Counted from the first letter of the stretch, positions 1 to 5,230 are shown. The stretch: DNA of 7,585 nucleotides from Syntrophomonas sp. UBA4911 (GCA_002398105.1 DHCD01000011.1:1-7585); one strand, 5' to 3'. Notes: generated by a model from the letters alone, not told the origin. Translations and numbers: made by a program.

Positions 1-6
1 CCGCTC

Positions 7-42
7 GTTTCCGTCCCCTTAATGGGTTCCTTCCTCTCAAAT
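7..42 (-). repeat. Inverted copy of the CRISPR repeat
   Basis: Read on the minus strand from 42 down to 7, this 36-bp stretch is the CRISPR repeat of the adjacent array with two internal differences (a C-to-A change in the C-run of the stem and an A-to-G change near the 5' end). It faces the first direct repeat (52-87) across only 9 bp (43-51), so the two form a nearly perfect 36-bp-arm palindrome centred near position 47. It may be the first repeat of a second array running leftward, or one half of an inverted or rearranged array. The sequence to the left is outside the window, so the choice cannot be made here. Confidence 0.85.
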
Positions 43-51
43 CATAGGTTT

Positions 52-299
52 TTTTGAAAGGAAGGACCCCATTAAGGGGACGGAAACTCTAGTTCTTCGT
101 AGCACTCTGCCCACGTACCCTATTTGAAAGGAAGGACCCCATTAAGGGGACGGAAACAATACTTGTTCACCCCATAATTTGAAACTGTCCAAATTTGAAA
201 GGAAGGACCCCATTAAGGGGACGGAAACTTTGTTTTGGCTGAGGTTTTATCAGTGCTGTTATTATTTGAAAGGAAGGACCCCGCTAAGGGGACGGAACA
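52..299 (+). CRISPR. CRISPR array, 4 direct repeats and 3 spacers
   Basis: Repeats of 36 bp lie at 52-87, 122-157, 193-228 and 264-299. The second and third are identical and the first differs only at its first base. The fourth is degenerate, with AT changed to GC in the loop and AC changed to CA at its end. Spacers at 88-121, 158-192 and 229-263 are 34, 35 and 35 bp and unrelated to one another. Each repeat can fold a CCCC/GGGG stem around ATTAA and ends in ACGGAAAC, which would be the 8-nt crRNA 5' handle if transcription runs rightward. The AGGGGACGGAAAC end matches, from memory, the S. thermophilus type III-A (CRISPR2) repeat. Degeneracy of the last repeat marks the trailer end, so the leader should be on the left, but no leader-like AT-rich block is visible before 52. 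The array ends 29 bp before the cas1 start. Confidence 0.95.
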
Positions 300-316
300 A
301 ATGATTGGATGGTCAT

Positions 317-325
317 GGAGGTGAT
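317..325 (+). promoter_or_regulatory. Ribosome binding site of cas1
   Basis: GGAGGTGAT is a near-perfect Shine-Dalgarno sequence. GGAGG ends 7 nt before a GTG codon at 329, which favours that GTG over the in-frame TTG at 305. No clear sigma-A promoter is seen between the last repeat and this site, so cas1 may be read from transcription entering through the array. Confidence 0.8.
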
Positions 326-328
326 CGG

Positions 329-1333
329 GTGAGTTTTTTGTATATTTATGAACGTGGCGCAAAAATTGGGGTACAGAATAATTGTGTGTTGGTGGAAAGC
401 GACAATTTAAAACGTACCTTGCCAATTGAAGGAGTGGAGAATGTAATCATTTTTGGTGATGCCAGCTTGAGTTCCAGTTGTGTCAAGCATTTTATGGAGC
501 GGGACATCAACCTTACCTGGTTGTCAAGCCGGGGTAAATTTTACGGCCGGTTGGAATCCACGCGCAGTGTTAATATTTATCGCCAAAGGCGGCAATTTGC
601 CTGTGGCGAGGATGATGAATTCTGCCTGGCGCTGGCCAAAAAAATCATTACCGCCAAAGTGAAGAACCAAATTACGATTTTAAGGCGTTATCAGAGAAAC
701 CGCCCCCAAAGTTCGGCGCAGACCAGTATTGAAGCCATGAGCAAGCTGCTTCCCTTAACTGGTAAAGCACAAAGCCGAGAAGAAGTGATGGGATATGAGG
801 GGAGTGCGGCCCGGTACTATTATCAAGGCCTGGGAGCGCTGGTGGAGCCGGATTTTTCTTTTTCGGGACGCAGCCGGCAACCACCCCGCGATCCATTTAA
901 TTCTCTATTGAGTTTTGCCTATACTTTATTGATGTATGATCTTTATACTGCTGTGGTAAACCGTGGTTTAAATCCTTATGCCAGTTTTTTGCACAGTATC
1001 AAAAGCGGGCACCCTGCTTTATGCTCTGATTTGATGGAAGAATGGCGCGCTGTTTTGGCGGACTCTTTAGCCCTTTATGTCACCAGTAAAGGTATAATTA
1101 AACGCGGACATTTTGAGAGGCCTGCCCAGGAAGGCGGCGTTTATTTGGACAGCCAGGCCTCCAAAATCTACATTGCTGAATATGAGAAGAAAGTTCGCGG
1201 CCGTTCCCGTTATCTTAATTATGTCGATTATTCAGTCAGTTTTAGGCGGGCGATAGAAATGCAGTGCCAGCGTTTGGCTCAGGCCGTTGAAGAAGGCGAC
1301 CCGGAAATATACCAACCGGTGGTGATCAGATAA
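329..1333 (+). CDS. cas1: CRISPR-associated integrase Cas1
   Basis: Cas1 is the metal-dependent DNA integrase which, with Cas2, inserts new spacers at the leader end of CRISPR arrays. Counting from the GTG at 329 the protein has 334 residues, a usual Cas1 length. It opens with the typical beta-rich N-terminal segment (SFLYIYERGAKIGVQNN). The alpha-helical catalytic domain carries the conserved metal ligands: Glu157 in GYEGSAARYYY, His222 in ASFLHS, and Asp234 with Glu237 in SDLMEEWR. Their spacing (65 residues from Glu to His, then 12 and 15) agrees with structurally known Cas1 proteins. The motif RQPPRDPFNSLLSFAYTLL near 183-201 is also characteristic. An in-frame TTG at 305 would add eight residues, but the strong RBS favours 329. 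The stop overlaps the cas2 start by one base (TAATG), indicating translational coupling. All key residues are present, so the enzyme should be active. Confidence 0.97.
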   Translation: MSFLYIYERGAKIGVQNNCVLVESDNLKRTLPIEGVENVIIFGDASLSSSCVKHFMERDINLTWLSSRGKFYGRLESTRSVNIYRQRRQFACGEDDEFCLALAKKIITAKVKNQITILRRYQRNRPQSSAQTSIEAMSKLLPLTGKAQSREEVMGYEGSAARYYYQGLGALVEPDFSFSGRSRQPPRDPFNSLLSFAYTLLMYDLYTAVVNRGLNPYASFLHSIKSGHPALCSDLMEEWRAVLADSLALYVTSKGIIKRGHFERPAQEGGVYLDSQASKIYIAEYEKKVRGRSRYLNYVDYSVSFRRAIEMQCQRLAQAVEEGDPEIYQPVVIR

Positions 1334-1659
1334 TGCAGTTTCATAATCGGATTTTTGTTTTTGATGAGTTCATTGCAGAAGAGAGGCGAAAATATTTGGT
1401 GGTCATAATTTATGATATCGTGGACAACCGACGCCGTGCTGCTTTTGCTAAGTATTTGCAGGGCTTTGGGGTCAGGGTGCAAAAATCGGCCTTTGAATGC
1501 ATCCTTCCCCAGGCCAAATACGAAAAGCTGGTCAAAGGAATATCAGGCTTGATAGCTGAAGAAGATCTGGTACGGGTCTACAAATTGACCAGCAATGCGG
1601 ATATTAAATGCTGGGGCACGGTTGAATTGCTGGAAGAGGAAGAAGTCGTAATCATATAG
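1333..1659 (+). CDS. cas2: CRISPR-associated protein Cas2
   Basis: Cas2 is the ferredoxin-fold dimer that bridges two Cas1 dimers in the spacer-acquisition complex. The family core begins at residue 21 with YLVVIIYDIVDNRRR, where Asp28 is the conserved acidic residue at the end of the first beta strand. It continues with FGVRVQKSAFEC (about 45-56) and the late-strand segment DLVRVYKL. From the ATG at 1333 the product has 108 residues, about 20 more than a typical Cas2, because of an N-terminal stretch MQFHNRIFVFDEFIAEERRK. A TTG at 1396, preceded at a suitable distance by GAGAGG (1381-1386), would give a standard protein of about 87 residues. I keep the ATG because it overlaps the cas1 stop and has a GGTGGTGATC stretch upstream, but the start is uncertain. 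csm6 follows after a gap of about 40 nt, in the same operon. Confidence 0.94.
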   Translation: MQFHNRIFVFDEFIAEERRKYLVVIIYDIVDNRRRAAFAKYLQGFGVRVQKSAFECILPQAKYEKLVKGISGLIAEEDLVRVYKLTSNADIKCWGTVELLEEEEVVII

Positions 1660-1690
1660 ATGGAATGCGGACTATATAGAACGATTGATT

Positions 1691-1699
1691 AGGGGTGAT
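1691..1699 (+). promoter_or_regulatory. Ribosome binding site of csm6
   Basis: AGGGGTGAT resembles the Shine-Dalgarno sequence of cas1 (GGAGGTGAT). AGGGG ends 7 nt before a TTG codon at 1703, so that codon is chosen as the csm6 start rather than the upstream in-frame TTG at 1685, which has no comparable site. Confidence 0.65.
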
Positions 1700-1702
1700 C
1701 GC

Positions 1703-3079
1703 TTGAAGAAAGTTTTATTCAGTACTTTGGGGATGACTGATCCTATAAAAAATGATTACGATGGGCCATTGCTGCATATCCTTAGGCATTATAAGCCGGA
1801 AAAGACTTATCTATTTATGACCCAGAGGGTGTGTGAACTAGCAGATCAGGATGATCGTTACCGGATTCATGCCCGACAATTGTGTGAAAAAGAAGGCTTC
1901 GCTTGCGAATTTATTGAGCTCCGCCATCCTGAGATTGATAATCCCCAGCAGTTCGATATTTTCCATCCGCTTTTTGAAAGAGAGTTGATCAATATTCGTG
2001 ATGCCAATCCAGACAGTCAGATCCTGCTCAACCTTTCTTCCGGGACTCCGCAGATGAAATCGGCCTGCCAGTTACTGGCTTTAACCGTTCCCTTTCCAGT
2101 AGTGCCGCTTCAGGTAACTACACCGAACGAAGGAGAGAATTACGGTTCCCCGGATTACGATCTGGTAAAAACTTGGACCGATAACCTTGATAACCACCCG
2201 GAAATTGGGCCTCAGAACAGAGTCCATCAGGTAGAATCTATCAACCTGCGTTTTCTTTTTTTACGCGAAACGGCTATTAGCAATATCGAAGCCTGTAACT
2301 ATGCTGCAGCTTTAAATATTCTGACCGGAGTAAAAGAATTTGTCAGCGCAGATATTATGGGCCTGTTAAAAGCGGCTCAATATCGTAAAAATATGGACCT
2401 TCCCCGGGCGGAAAAGGAGAGCCGGCTGGCAAAATACGATATGTTCCCGATTAAATCCGGTGACGGCAAGGAACTCTTTGAATATCTGCTTTTATTAAGC
2501 TTGCAGCAGCAGGCGGGGCAATTGATGGATTTTGTGCGCGGTATCTCTCCGGCATTGAGCAAACTATTTGAATTTTTTTTACAGGAAAAATGTTCAAGAT
2601 ACATCAAAAGGGACTACTGTGATGAGAAAAGGCGCGGCACGGGACAGTGGAGGATGAAGCGTTTAAAACTGGGAAAGATGGAGCCGGCACTGCTGGAATA
2701 CTACGATCTTAAGTTTTCGCCCAAAGGCTTCAGCGATTGTGATCTGTCCTGTTCTTCGTTATTGCCGATGATTGAATTCGATTGCTCTTCCGGGGGACGC
2801 TTCCCCAATGAAAAAGTATTGAAGAAGGCTCGAGATATGCGCAGTGTTGAGGAAAATATACGGAATCGGGCCGCCCATAATATTATCGCCATAAAGGAAG
2901 AGCAGTTTACCCGGGAAGCCGGGATTTCCAGCAACAATCTGATGCGAGACATGCAGTGGTGGTATAAATATATTTATCCACATTATTTTACGCAGGAGAC
3001 TGATCCATGGGATAGCTACAATAAAATGAACGAGGAGATCATTTCCCGGCTTAAGGTCCAGTGCAGTAAAGGTTTTTAG
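1703..3079 (+). CDS. csm6: Csm6, CARF-HEPN ribonuclease of type III CRISPR
   Basis: Csm6 is the ancillary ribonuclease of type III-A CRISPR systems. Its CARF domain senses cyclic oligoadenylate made by Cas10, and its C-terminal HEPN domain then cuts single-stranded RNA non-specifically, acting as a dimer in the cytoplasm. From the TTG at 1703 the protein has 458 residues, a normal family length. The start (KKVLFSTLGMTDPI, then DGPLLHILRHYKPEKTYLFMT) is typical of Csm6. The CARF ligand-binding loop is NLSSGTPQMKS at about 110-120. The HEPN active site is RNRAAH at 387-392, giving the R-X4-H motif with Arg387 and His392. The C-terminal tail SYNKMNEEIISRL also fits the family. Both functional sites are intact, so it is probably active. 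It directly follows cas2, while in most type III-A loci it comes after csm5. No cas10 is visible, so the source of its activator lies outside the window. Confidence 0.93.
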   Translation: MKKVLFSTLGMTDPIKNDYDGPLLHILRHYKPEKTYLFMTQRVCELADQDDRYRIHARQLCEKEGFACEFIELRHPEIDNPQQFDIFHPLFERELINIRDANPDSQILLNLSSGTPQMKSACQLLALTVPFPVVPLQVTTPNEGENYGSPDYDLVKTWTDNLDNHPEIGPQNRVHQVESINLRFLFLRETAISNIEACNYAAALNILTGVKEFVSADIMGLLKAAQYRKNMDLPRAEKESRLAKYDMFPIKSGDGKELFEYLLLLSLQQQAGQLMDFVRGISPALSKLFEFFLQEKCSRYIKRDYCDEKRRGTGQWRMKRLKLGKMEPALLEYYDLKFSPKGFSDCDLSCSSLLPMIEFDCSSGGRFPNEKVLKKARDMRSVEENIRNRAAHNIIAIKEEQFTREAGISSNNLMRDMQWWYKYIYPHYFTQETDPWDSYNKMNEEIISRLKVQCSKGF

Positions 3080-3313
3080 GAGCGTTCCCCAAAATAATAA
3101 TATAGCCAAATATCCTGCTGCAATAATCACAAGACCTAACCATAGGAGGGAACGGGGGAAATGAATGTATGCCCAAGCTGAGGCAAAACAAAACCAGGAA
3201 GAAGAATCCCTTAATATGACCAAGCCGGTTATCGGCAGCATTAAAAATACTCCAGCAGAATTGACATATCTTAAGAAATCCCAAAGAGGAAAATCCGCGC
3301 TATCATGAGTTCT
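3080..3313 (-). pseudogene. Remnant of a membrane protein, possibly methyltransferase-like
   Basis: On the minus strand a reading frame stays open from 3313 (just after a TAA at 3316-3314) down to the csm6 stop and beyond it as antisense of csm6. The part outside csm6 encodes about 78 residues with protein-like hydrophobic segments: VFLMLPITGLVIL, then WFCFASAWAYIHF, then SLLWLGLVIIAAGYLAILLFW, followed by KTFT. The last part recalls the N-terminal membrane helices of isoprenylcysteine carboxyl methyltransferase-like proteins, which read roughly WLGLVL..LG..L..W....LG..F. The match is loose, and I cannot confirm the family. No good start codon or RBS is seen (the only Met is inside a helix), and the S-adenosylmethionine-binding half is missing. 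I read it as a fragment cut off when the CRISPR cassette arrived. Confidence 0.35.
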
Positions 3314-3417
3314 TTATCCTACCTAATTGACATTATATTATTTGGGGATGAGAAGAAAATGCAGATTCAGACCCCAGTAATCGGTCGTCATTCTTATGCG
3401 TCAGATCTAGCATTATA

Positions 3418-3443
3418 TATTAAAGGCCATCCGTGGCATAATA
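3418..3443 (+). promoter_or_regulatory. Candidate operator and -10 site of the toxin-antitoxin operon
   Basis: An interrupted dyad lies upstream of the antitoxin gene. The outer arms TATTA (3418-3422) and TAATA (3439-3443) and the inner arms GCCA (3426-3429) and TGGC (3434-3437) surround the centre TCCG. CATAAT at 3437-3442 matches five of six bases of a sigma-A -10 hexamer, but no good -35 hexamer is seen 17 bp before it. Antitoxins of this class usually repress their own operon by binding such a palindrome over the promoter, so this is a reasonable operator. The rest of 3314-3464 is AT-rich and holds nothing else I can identify. Confidence 0.35.
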
Positions 3444-3464
3444 AACACATAAAATAGCACATTA

Positions 3465-3890
3465 ATGTATATAATTAAAAAAGGATATGATAAGAAAGTG
3501 AGTGTGAGTGCGGTGAAAAAGCCTATAACGTCTACCACATTGAATTTTGTGAGAGAAAATGTGCTCAGCATTACTGATTTAACCAGAACCAATAAGCTGT
3601 CGGAAATCCTTAACCGATATGCAGGGGAAGAAACAGAAGAGGTTTTTATTATTCAAAACAATAAAAACCGTGATGCGATCGGCGTTCTGGTGGATTTGGA
3701 ACACTATCAGCGGTTGTTGAGGATTCAGGAAGCAGTAGAACAATCTATGGATGAAGCAATGTACCAAATTGCCATGGAGAGAATAGATGAAAAAGCGGAT
3801 ATACCGTTAACTGACGTGATAGAGAAGGATGATTTTGAATTGAATAACCTGCTTGAATCTCTTCCTGCTGTGGAATTGGACGAGGATTAA
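3465..3890 (+). CDS. Phd/YefM-like antitoxin
   Basis: The product is probably the antitoxin that neutralises the toxin encoded next to it and represses the shared operon. The segment at about 35-85 (SITDLTRTNKLSEILNRYAG, then EEVFIIQNNKNRDAIGVLVDLEHYQRLL) has the pattern of the Phd/YefM fold: a helix that sets a repeated unit, a beta hairpin with a basic NNKNRDA turn, and a V-L-V-x-x-x-x-Y end. After it come an amphipathic linker and an acidic tail (about 110-141), as expected for the part that wraps the toxin. The full frame from the ATG at 3465 gives 141 residues but has no RBS. A GTG at 3498 (residue 12), downstream of AAAAAGGA (3478-3485), gives 130 residues and may be the true start. The stop lies 2 nt before the toxin ATG. 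Confidence 0.75.
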   Translation: MYIIKKGYDKKVSVSAVKKPITSTTLNFVRENVLSITDLTRTNKLSEILNRYAGEETEEVFIIQNNKNRDAIGVLVDLEHYQRLLRIQEAVEQSMDEAMYQIAMERIDEKADIPLTDVIEKDDFELNNLLESLPAVELDED

Positions 3891-3892
3891 TT

Positions 3893-4267
3893 ATGCCTGA
3901 AGACAAAATTGCAAAATTAAACCGGCTGCTGCTTGAAAAGTATCAGACGCAAGTAATGTTTACAGCTAATGCCAGGCAGGATTATAAGTCTTTCAGCGCA
4001 GGTAAAAGACAGGATATATTAAAATTGATTATTAAGCAGGCTGAGAAGGGGGCTTTGTTAAAGCCGGATGGGAACGCTAACCGGTGTGAAGGTGCGCTGC
4101 ATGAATACGCTAAAATTAAAAGCAAGAGTTTGAATTTGAGGGTCATATATAAGCCGGTTAAACTTGATACCGGCATAGTCCGGATGGATATCATTGCAAT
4201 TGGTCCCCGGGATGACCTGCAGGTATATAAAATGGCTATCAAGAGAATCACTGGAGAGGAGAAGTAA
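3893..4267 (+). CDS. RelE/ParE-family toxin
   Basis: This 124-residue basic protein fits the RelE/ParE superfamily, whose members are ribosome-dependent mRNA interferases (RelE) or gyrase poisons (ParE). The pattern starts with VMFTANARQDYKSF (21-34), followed by a helix with regular lysines (38-52). The core strands follow in SLNLRVIYKPV (79-89) and VRMDIIAIGPRDDLQVYKMAIKRI (96-119). Conserved basic residues at Arg83, Arg105, Lys113 and Arg118 lie where RelE-type toxins bring positive charge to the active groove. The about 18-residue N-terminal extension (MPEDKIAKLNRLLLEKYQ) is longer than in the shortest RelE proteins. GAGGA at 3882-3886 is a good RBS for the ATG at 3893. The antitoxin-first order and 2-nt spacing are standard for type II pairs. 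I cannot tell RelE from ParE activity from the sequence alone. Confidence 0.75.
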   Translation: MPEDKIAKLNRLLLEKYQTQVMFTANARQDYKSFSAGKRQDILKLIIKQAEKGALLKPDGNANRCEGALHEYAKIKSKSLNLRVIYKPVKLDTGIVRMDIIAIGPRDDLQVYKMAIKRITGEEK

Positions 4268-4342
4268 AGGAGGGGTTGCCAGCGCAGGATTGCCCATACG
4301 TTGAAGGGTCTGCCTGGTTGCCGGGGCCGCCTAAATTTTACC

Positions 4343-4370
4343 GGTCAAATTGAAGCACACTTCACTGACC
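4343..4370. promoter_or_regulatory. Inverted repeat upstream of sigK
   Basis: The outer arms GGTCA (4343-4347) and TGACC (4366-4370) and the inner arms TGAAG (4351-4355) and CTTCA (4360-4364) are all perfect complements around a CACA centre, with an internal asymmetry of 3 against 1 nt. The dyad ends 5 bp before the candidate -10 element of sigK and covers its -35 region. It could be a binding site for a regulator, or a hairpin ending the toxin-antitoxin transcript, but no T-run follows it, so a regulatory site is more likely. The rest of 4268-4415 shows only a repeated GGTTGCC (4274-4280, 4316-4322). Confidence 0.45.
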
Positions 4371-4384
4371 ACCTTCATATAGTA
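4357..4384 (+). promoter_or_regulatory. Candidate sigma-K-type promoter of sigK
   Basis: CATATAGTA at 4376-4384 fits the B. subtilis sigma-K -10 consensus CATANNNTA in every fixed position. AC at 4357-4358 stands 17 nt upstream, as in the sigma-K -35 consensus (AC, then 16-17 nt). The same -10 also partly resembles the sigma-E element CATACAAT, but no sigma-E -35 is apparent. In B. subtilis sigK is started by sigma-E with SpoIIID and then maintained by sigma-K itself, so an autoregulated promoter is plausible here. Short sporulation-type consensus sequences arise often by chance. Confidence 0.4.
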
Positions 4385-4403
4385 TAAAGCGCTCAATTTT
4401 TTT

Positions 4404-4410
4404 GGAGGTG
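4404..4410 (+). promoter_or_regulatory. Ribosome binding site of sigK
   Basis: GGAGGTG is a strong Shine-Dalgarno sequence. GGAGG ends 7 nt before the TTG at 4416, supporting the TTG start and therefore the presence of the hydrophobic pro-sequence. Confidence 0.8.
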
Positions 4411-4415
4411 GTAGC

Positions 4416-5114
4416 TTGACCATCCTGGGCTGGGCATTAGCGGCGACGGCAGTAGTCAAGGGAATCCTTTTTCTGTTTGGTTATCTGCATAACCAGGTGT
4501 TTCCTCAACCCCTGGATGAAGCGGAGGAGAGGAGTTTCTTAACTGAACTGAAGAACGGTAGTGAAGAAGCCAGGAATATTCTGATAGAGCGAAATCTGCG
4601 CCTGGTGGCGCATGTAGTACGGAAATACGAGAGCAGTGGCGAGGATATGGAGGATTTAATCTCCATCGGTACTATCGGCTTGATAAAGGCTATCAAAACC
4701 TACAATGATGATCGGGGCGTACGTCTTGCCACCTATGCGGCACGCTGCATCGAAAATGAAGTGTTGATGCATTTGCGCAATATTAAAAAAGTGAAACAGG
4801 AAGTTTCTCTTTACGACCCCATTGGTTACGATAAGGAAGGCAATGAGATTTCTCTGCTGGATGTTCTTACCGTTGACAATGAGATTGTTGACCTGGTGGA
4901 AGCGAAGCTGCAGGAAGAAAAGGTGCGGGACAAAATTAATATCCTTTCCCGCCGGGAGCGCCAGGTTATTGAGATGCGTTACGGACTTTTCAACGGCCTG
5001 AAGGAGACGCAGCGGGAAATTGCCCGTAAACTAGGGATATCGCGCTCCTATGTATCCCGCATTGAAAAACGCGCTTTGAGGAAATTGATTCGCGAGATAA
5101 GTGTGGAAATATAG
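4416..5114 (+). CDS. sigK: RNA polymerase sporulation sigma factor sigma-K (pro-form)
   Basis: Sigma-K directs late mother-cell transcription (spore coat, mother-cell lysis) during sporulation. The 232-residue product follows B. subtilis pro-sigma-K almost throughout. It has a hydrophobic N-terminal pro-sequence (1-22, ILGWALAATAVVKGILFLFG) followed by YLHNQVFPQPL. The pro-sequence in B. subtilis keeps the factor membrane-bound until SpoIVFB cuts it, and the junction Gly22-Tyr23 aligns with that cleavage region. Region 2 is at about 56-125 (NLRLVAHVVRKYE, EDLISIGTIGLIKAIKTYN, LATYAARCIENEVLMHLR). The spacer SLYDPIGYDKEGNEISLLDVLT follows, then region 4 at about 175-230 with the helix-turn-helix TQREIARKLGISRSYVSRIEKRAL. 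The gene is continuous, so there is no skin-like element inside it. It stands alone between the toxin-antitoxin pair and convergent hppA, and two terminators follow it. Confidence 0.97.
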   Translation: MTILGWALAATAVVKGILFLFGYLHNQVFPQPLDEAEERSFLTELKNGSEEARNILIERNLRLVAHVVRKYESSGEDMEDLISIGTIGLIKAIKTYNDDRGVRLATYAARCIENEVLMHLRNIKKVKQEVSLYDPIGYDKEGNEISLLDVLTVDNEIVDLVEAKLQEEKVRDKINILSRRERQVIEMRYGLFNGLKETQREIARKLGISRSYVSRIEKRALRKLIREISVEI

Positions 5115-5133
5115 GATAATCTTACACAGTTAT

Positions 5134-5154
5134 TGCCCTTAAGCGGGCATTTTT
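5134..5154 (+). terminator. Short terminator after sigK
   Basis: TGCCC (5134-5138) pairs with GGGCA (5145-5149) around TTAAGC and is followed directly by TTTTT. The 5-bp stem is short but GC-rich, and it lies 20 nt after the sigK stop, so it probably ends the sigK transcript together with the stronger hairpin just downstream. Confidence 0.55.
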
Positions 5155-5157
5155 AAT

Positions 5158-5196
5158 AAAAGACCTCACAACCTTAAACAGTTGTGAGGTCTTTTT
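5158..5196. terminator. Bidirectional terminator between sigK and hppA
   Basis: AGACCTCACAAC (5161-5172) and GTTGTGAGGTCT (5181-5192) form a perfect 12-bp stem around an 8-nt loop. T residues follow on the plus strand (to 5196), and on the minus strand AAA at 5158-5160 and the T/A-rich run beyond give a U-rich tail. It sits between two convergent genes and can stop transcription from both: sigK from the left and hppA from the right. Confidence 0.9.
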
Positions 5197-5230
5197 ACCA
5201 CTTATTTAGGTCGGATAGCCAGCTTTTCTT

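Noticed and set aside
305..328. Upstream TTG start of cas1
   Set aside because: The added residues would be encoded by the Shine-Dalgarno region itself, and the GTG at 329 has ideal spacing and gives the usual Cas1 N-terminus.
2759..3241. Minus-strand open frame of 160 codons as a complete gene
   Set aside because: Its C-terminal half is antisense to csm6 and lacks family likeness. Only the part from 3080 rightward looks like protein, and I report that as a remnant.
3051..3284. Minus-strand open frame of 77 codons in another frame of the remnant
   Set aside because: It is cysteine- and phenylalanine-rich and overlaps the better membrane-like frame. It has no RBS and looks like a shadow.
3327..3332. 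TTGACA as a -35 promoter element
   Set aside because: No -10-like hexamer lies 16-18 nt downstream (the sequence there is GAGAAG-like), and it is about 130 nt from the next gene.
4274..4322. Repeated GGTTGCC in the toxin-sigK gap as an attachment site
   Set aside because: Two 7-bp copies 42 bp apart are within chance for this length, and no integrase gene or flanking target duplication is present.
4416..5114. Possible skin-like element splitting sigK
   Set aside because: The frame runs without a break from the pro-sequence through region 4, so the gene is not interrupted here.
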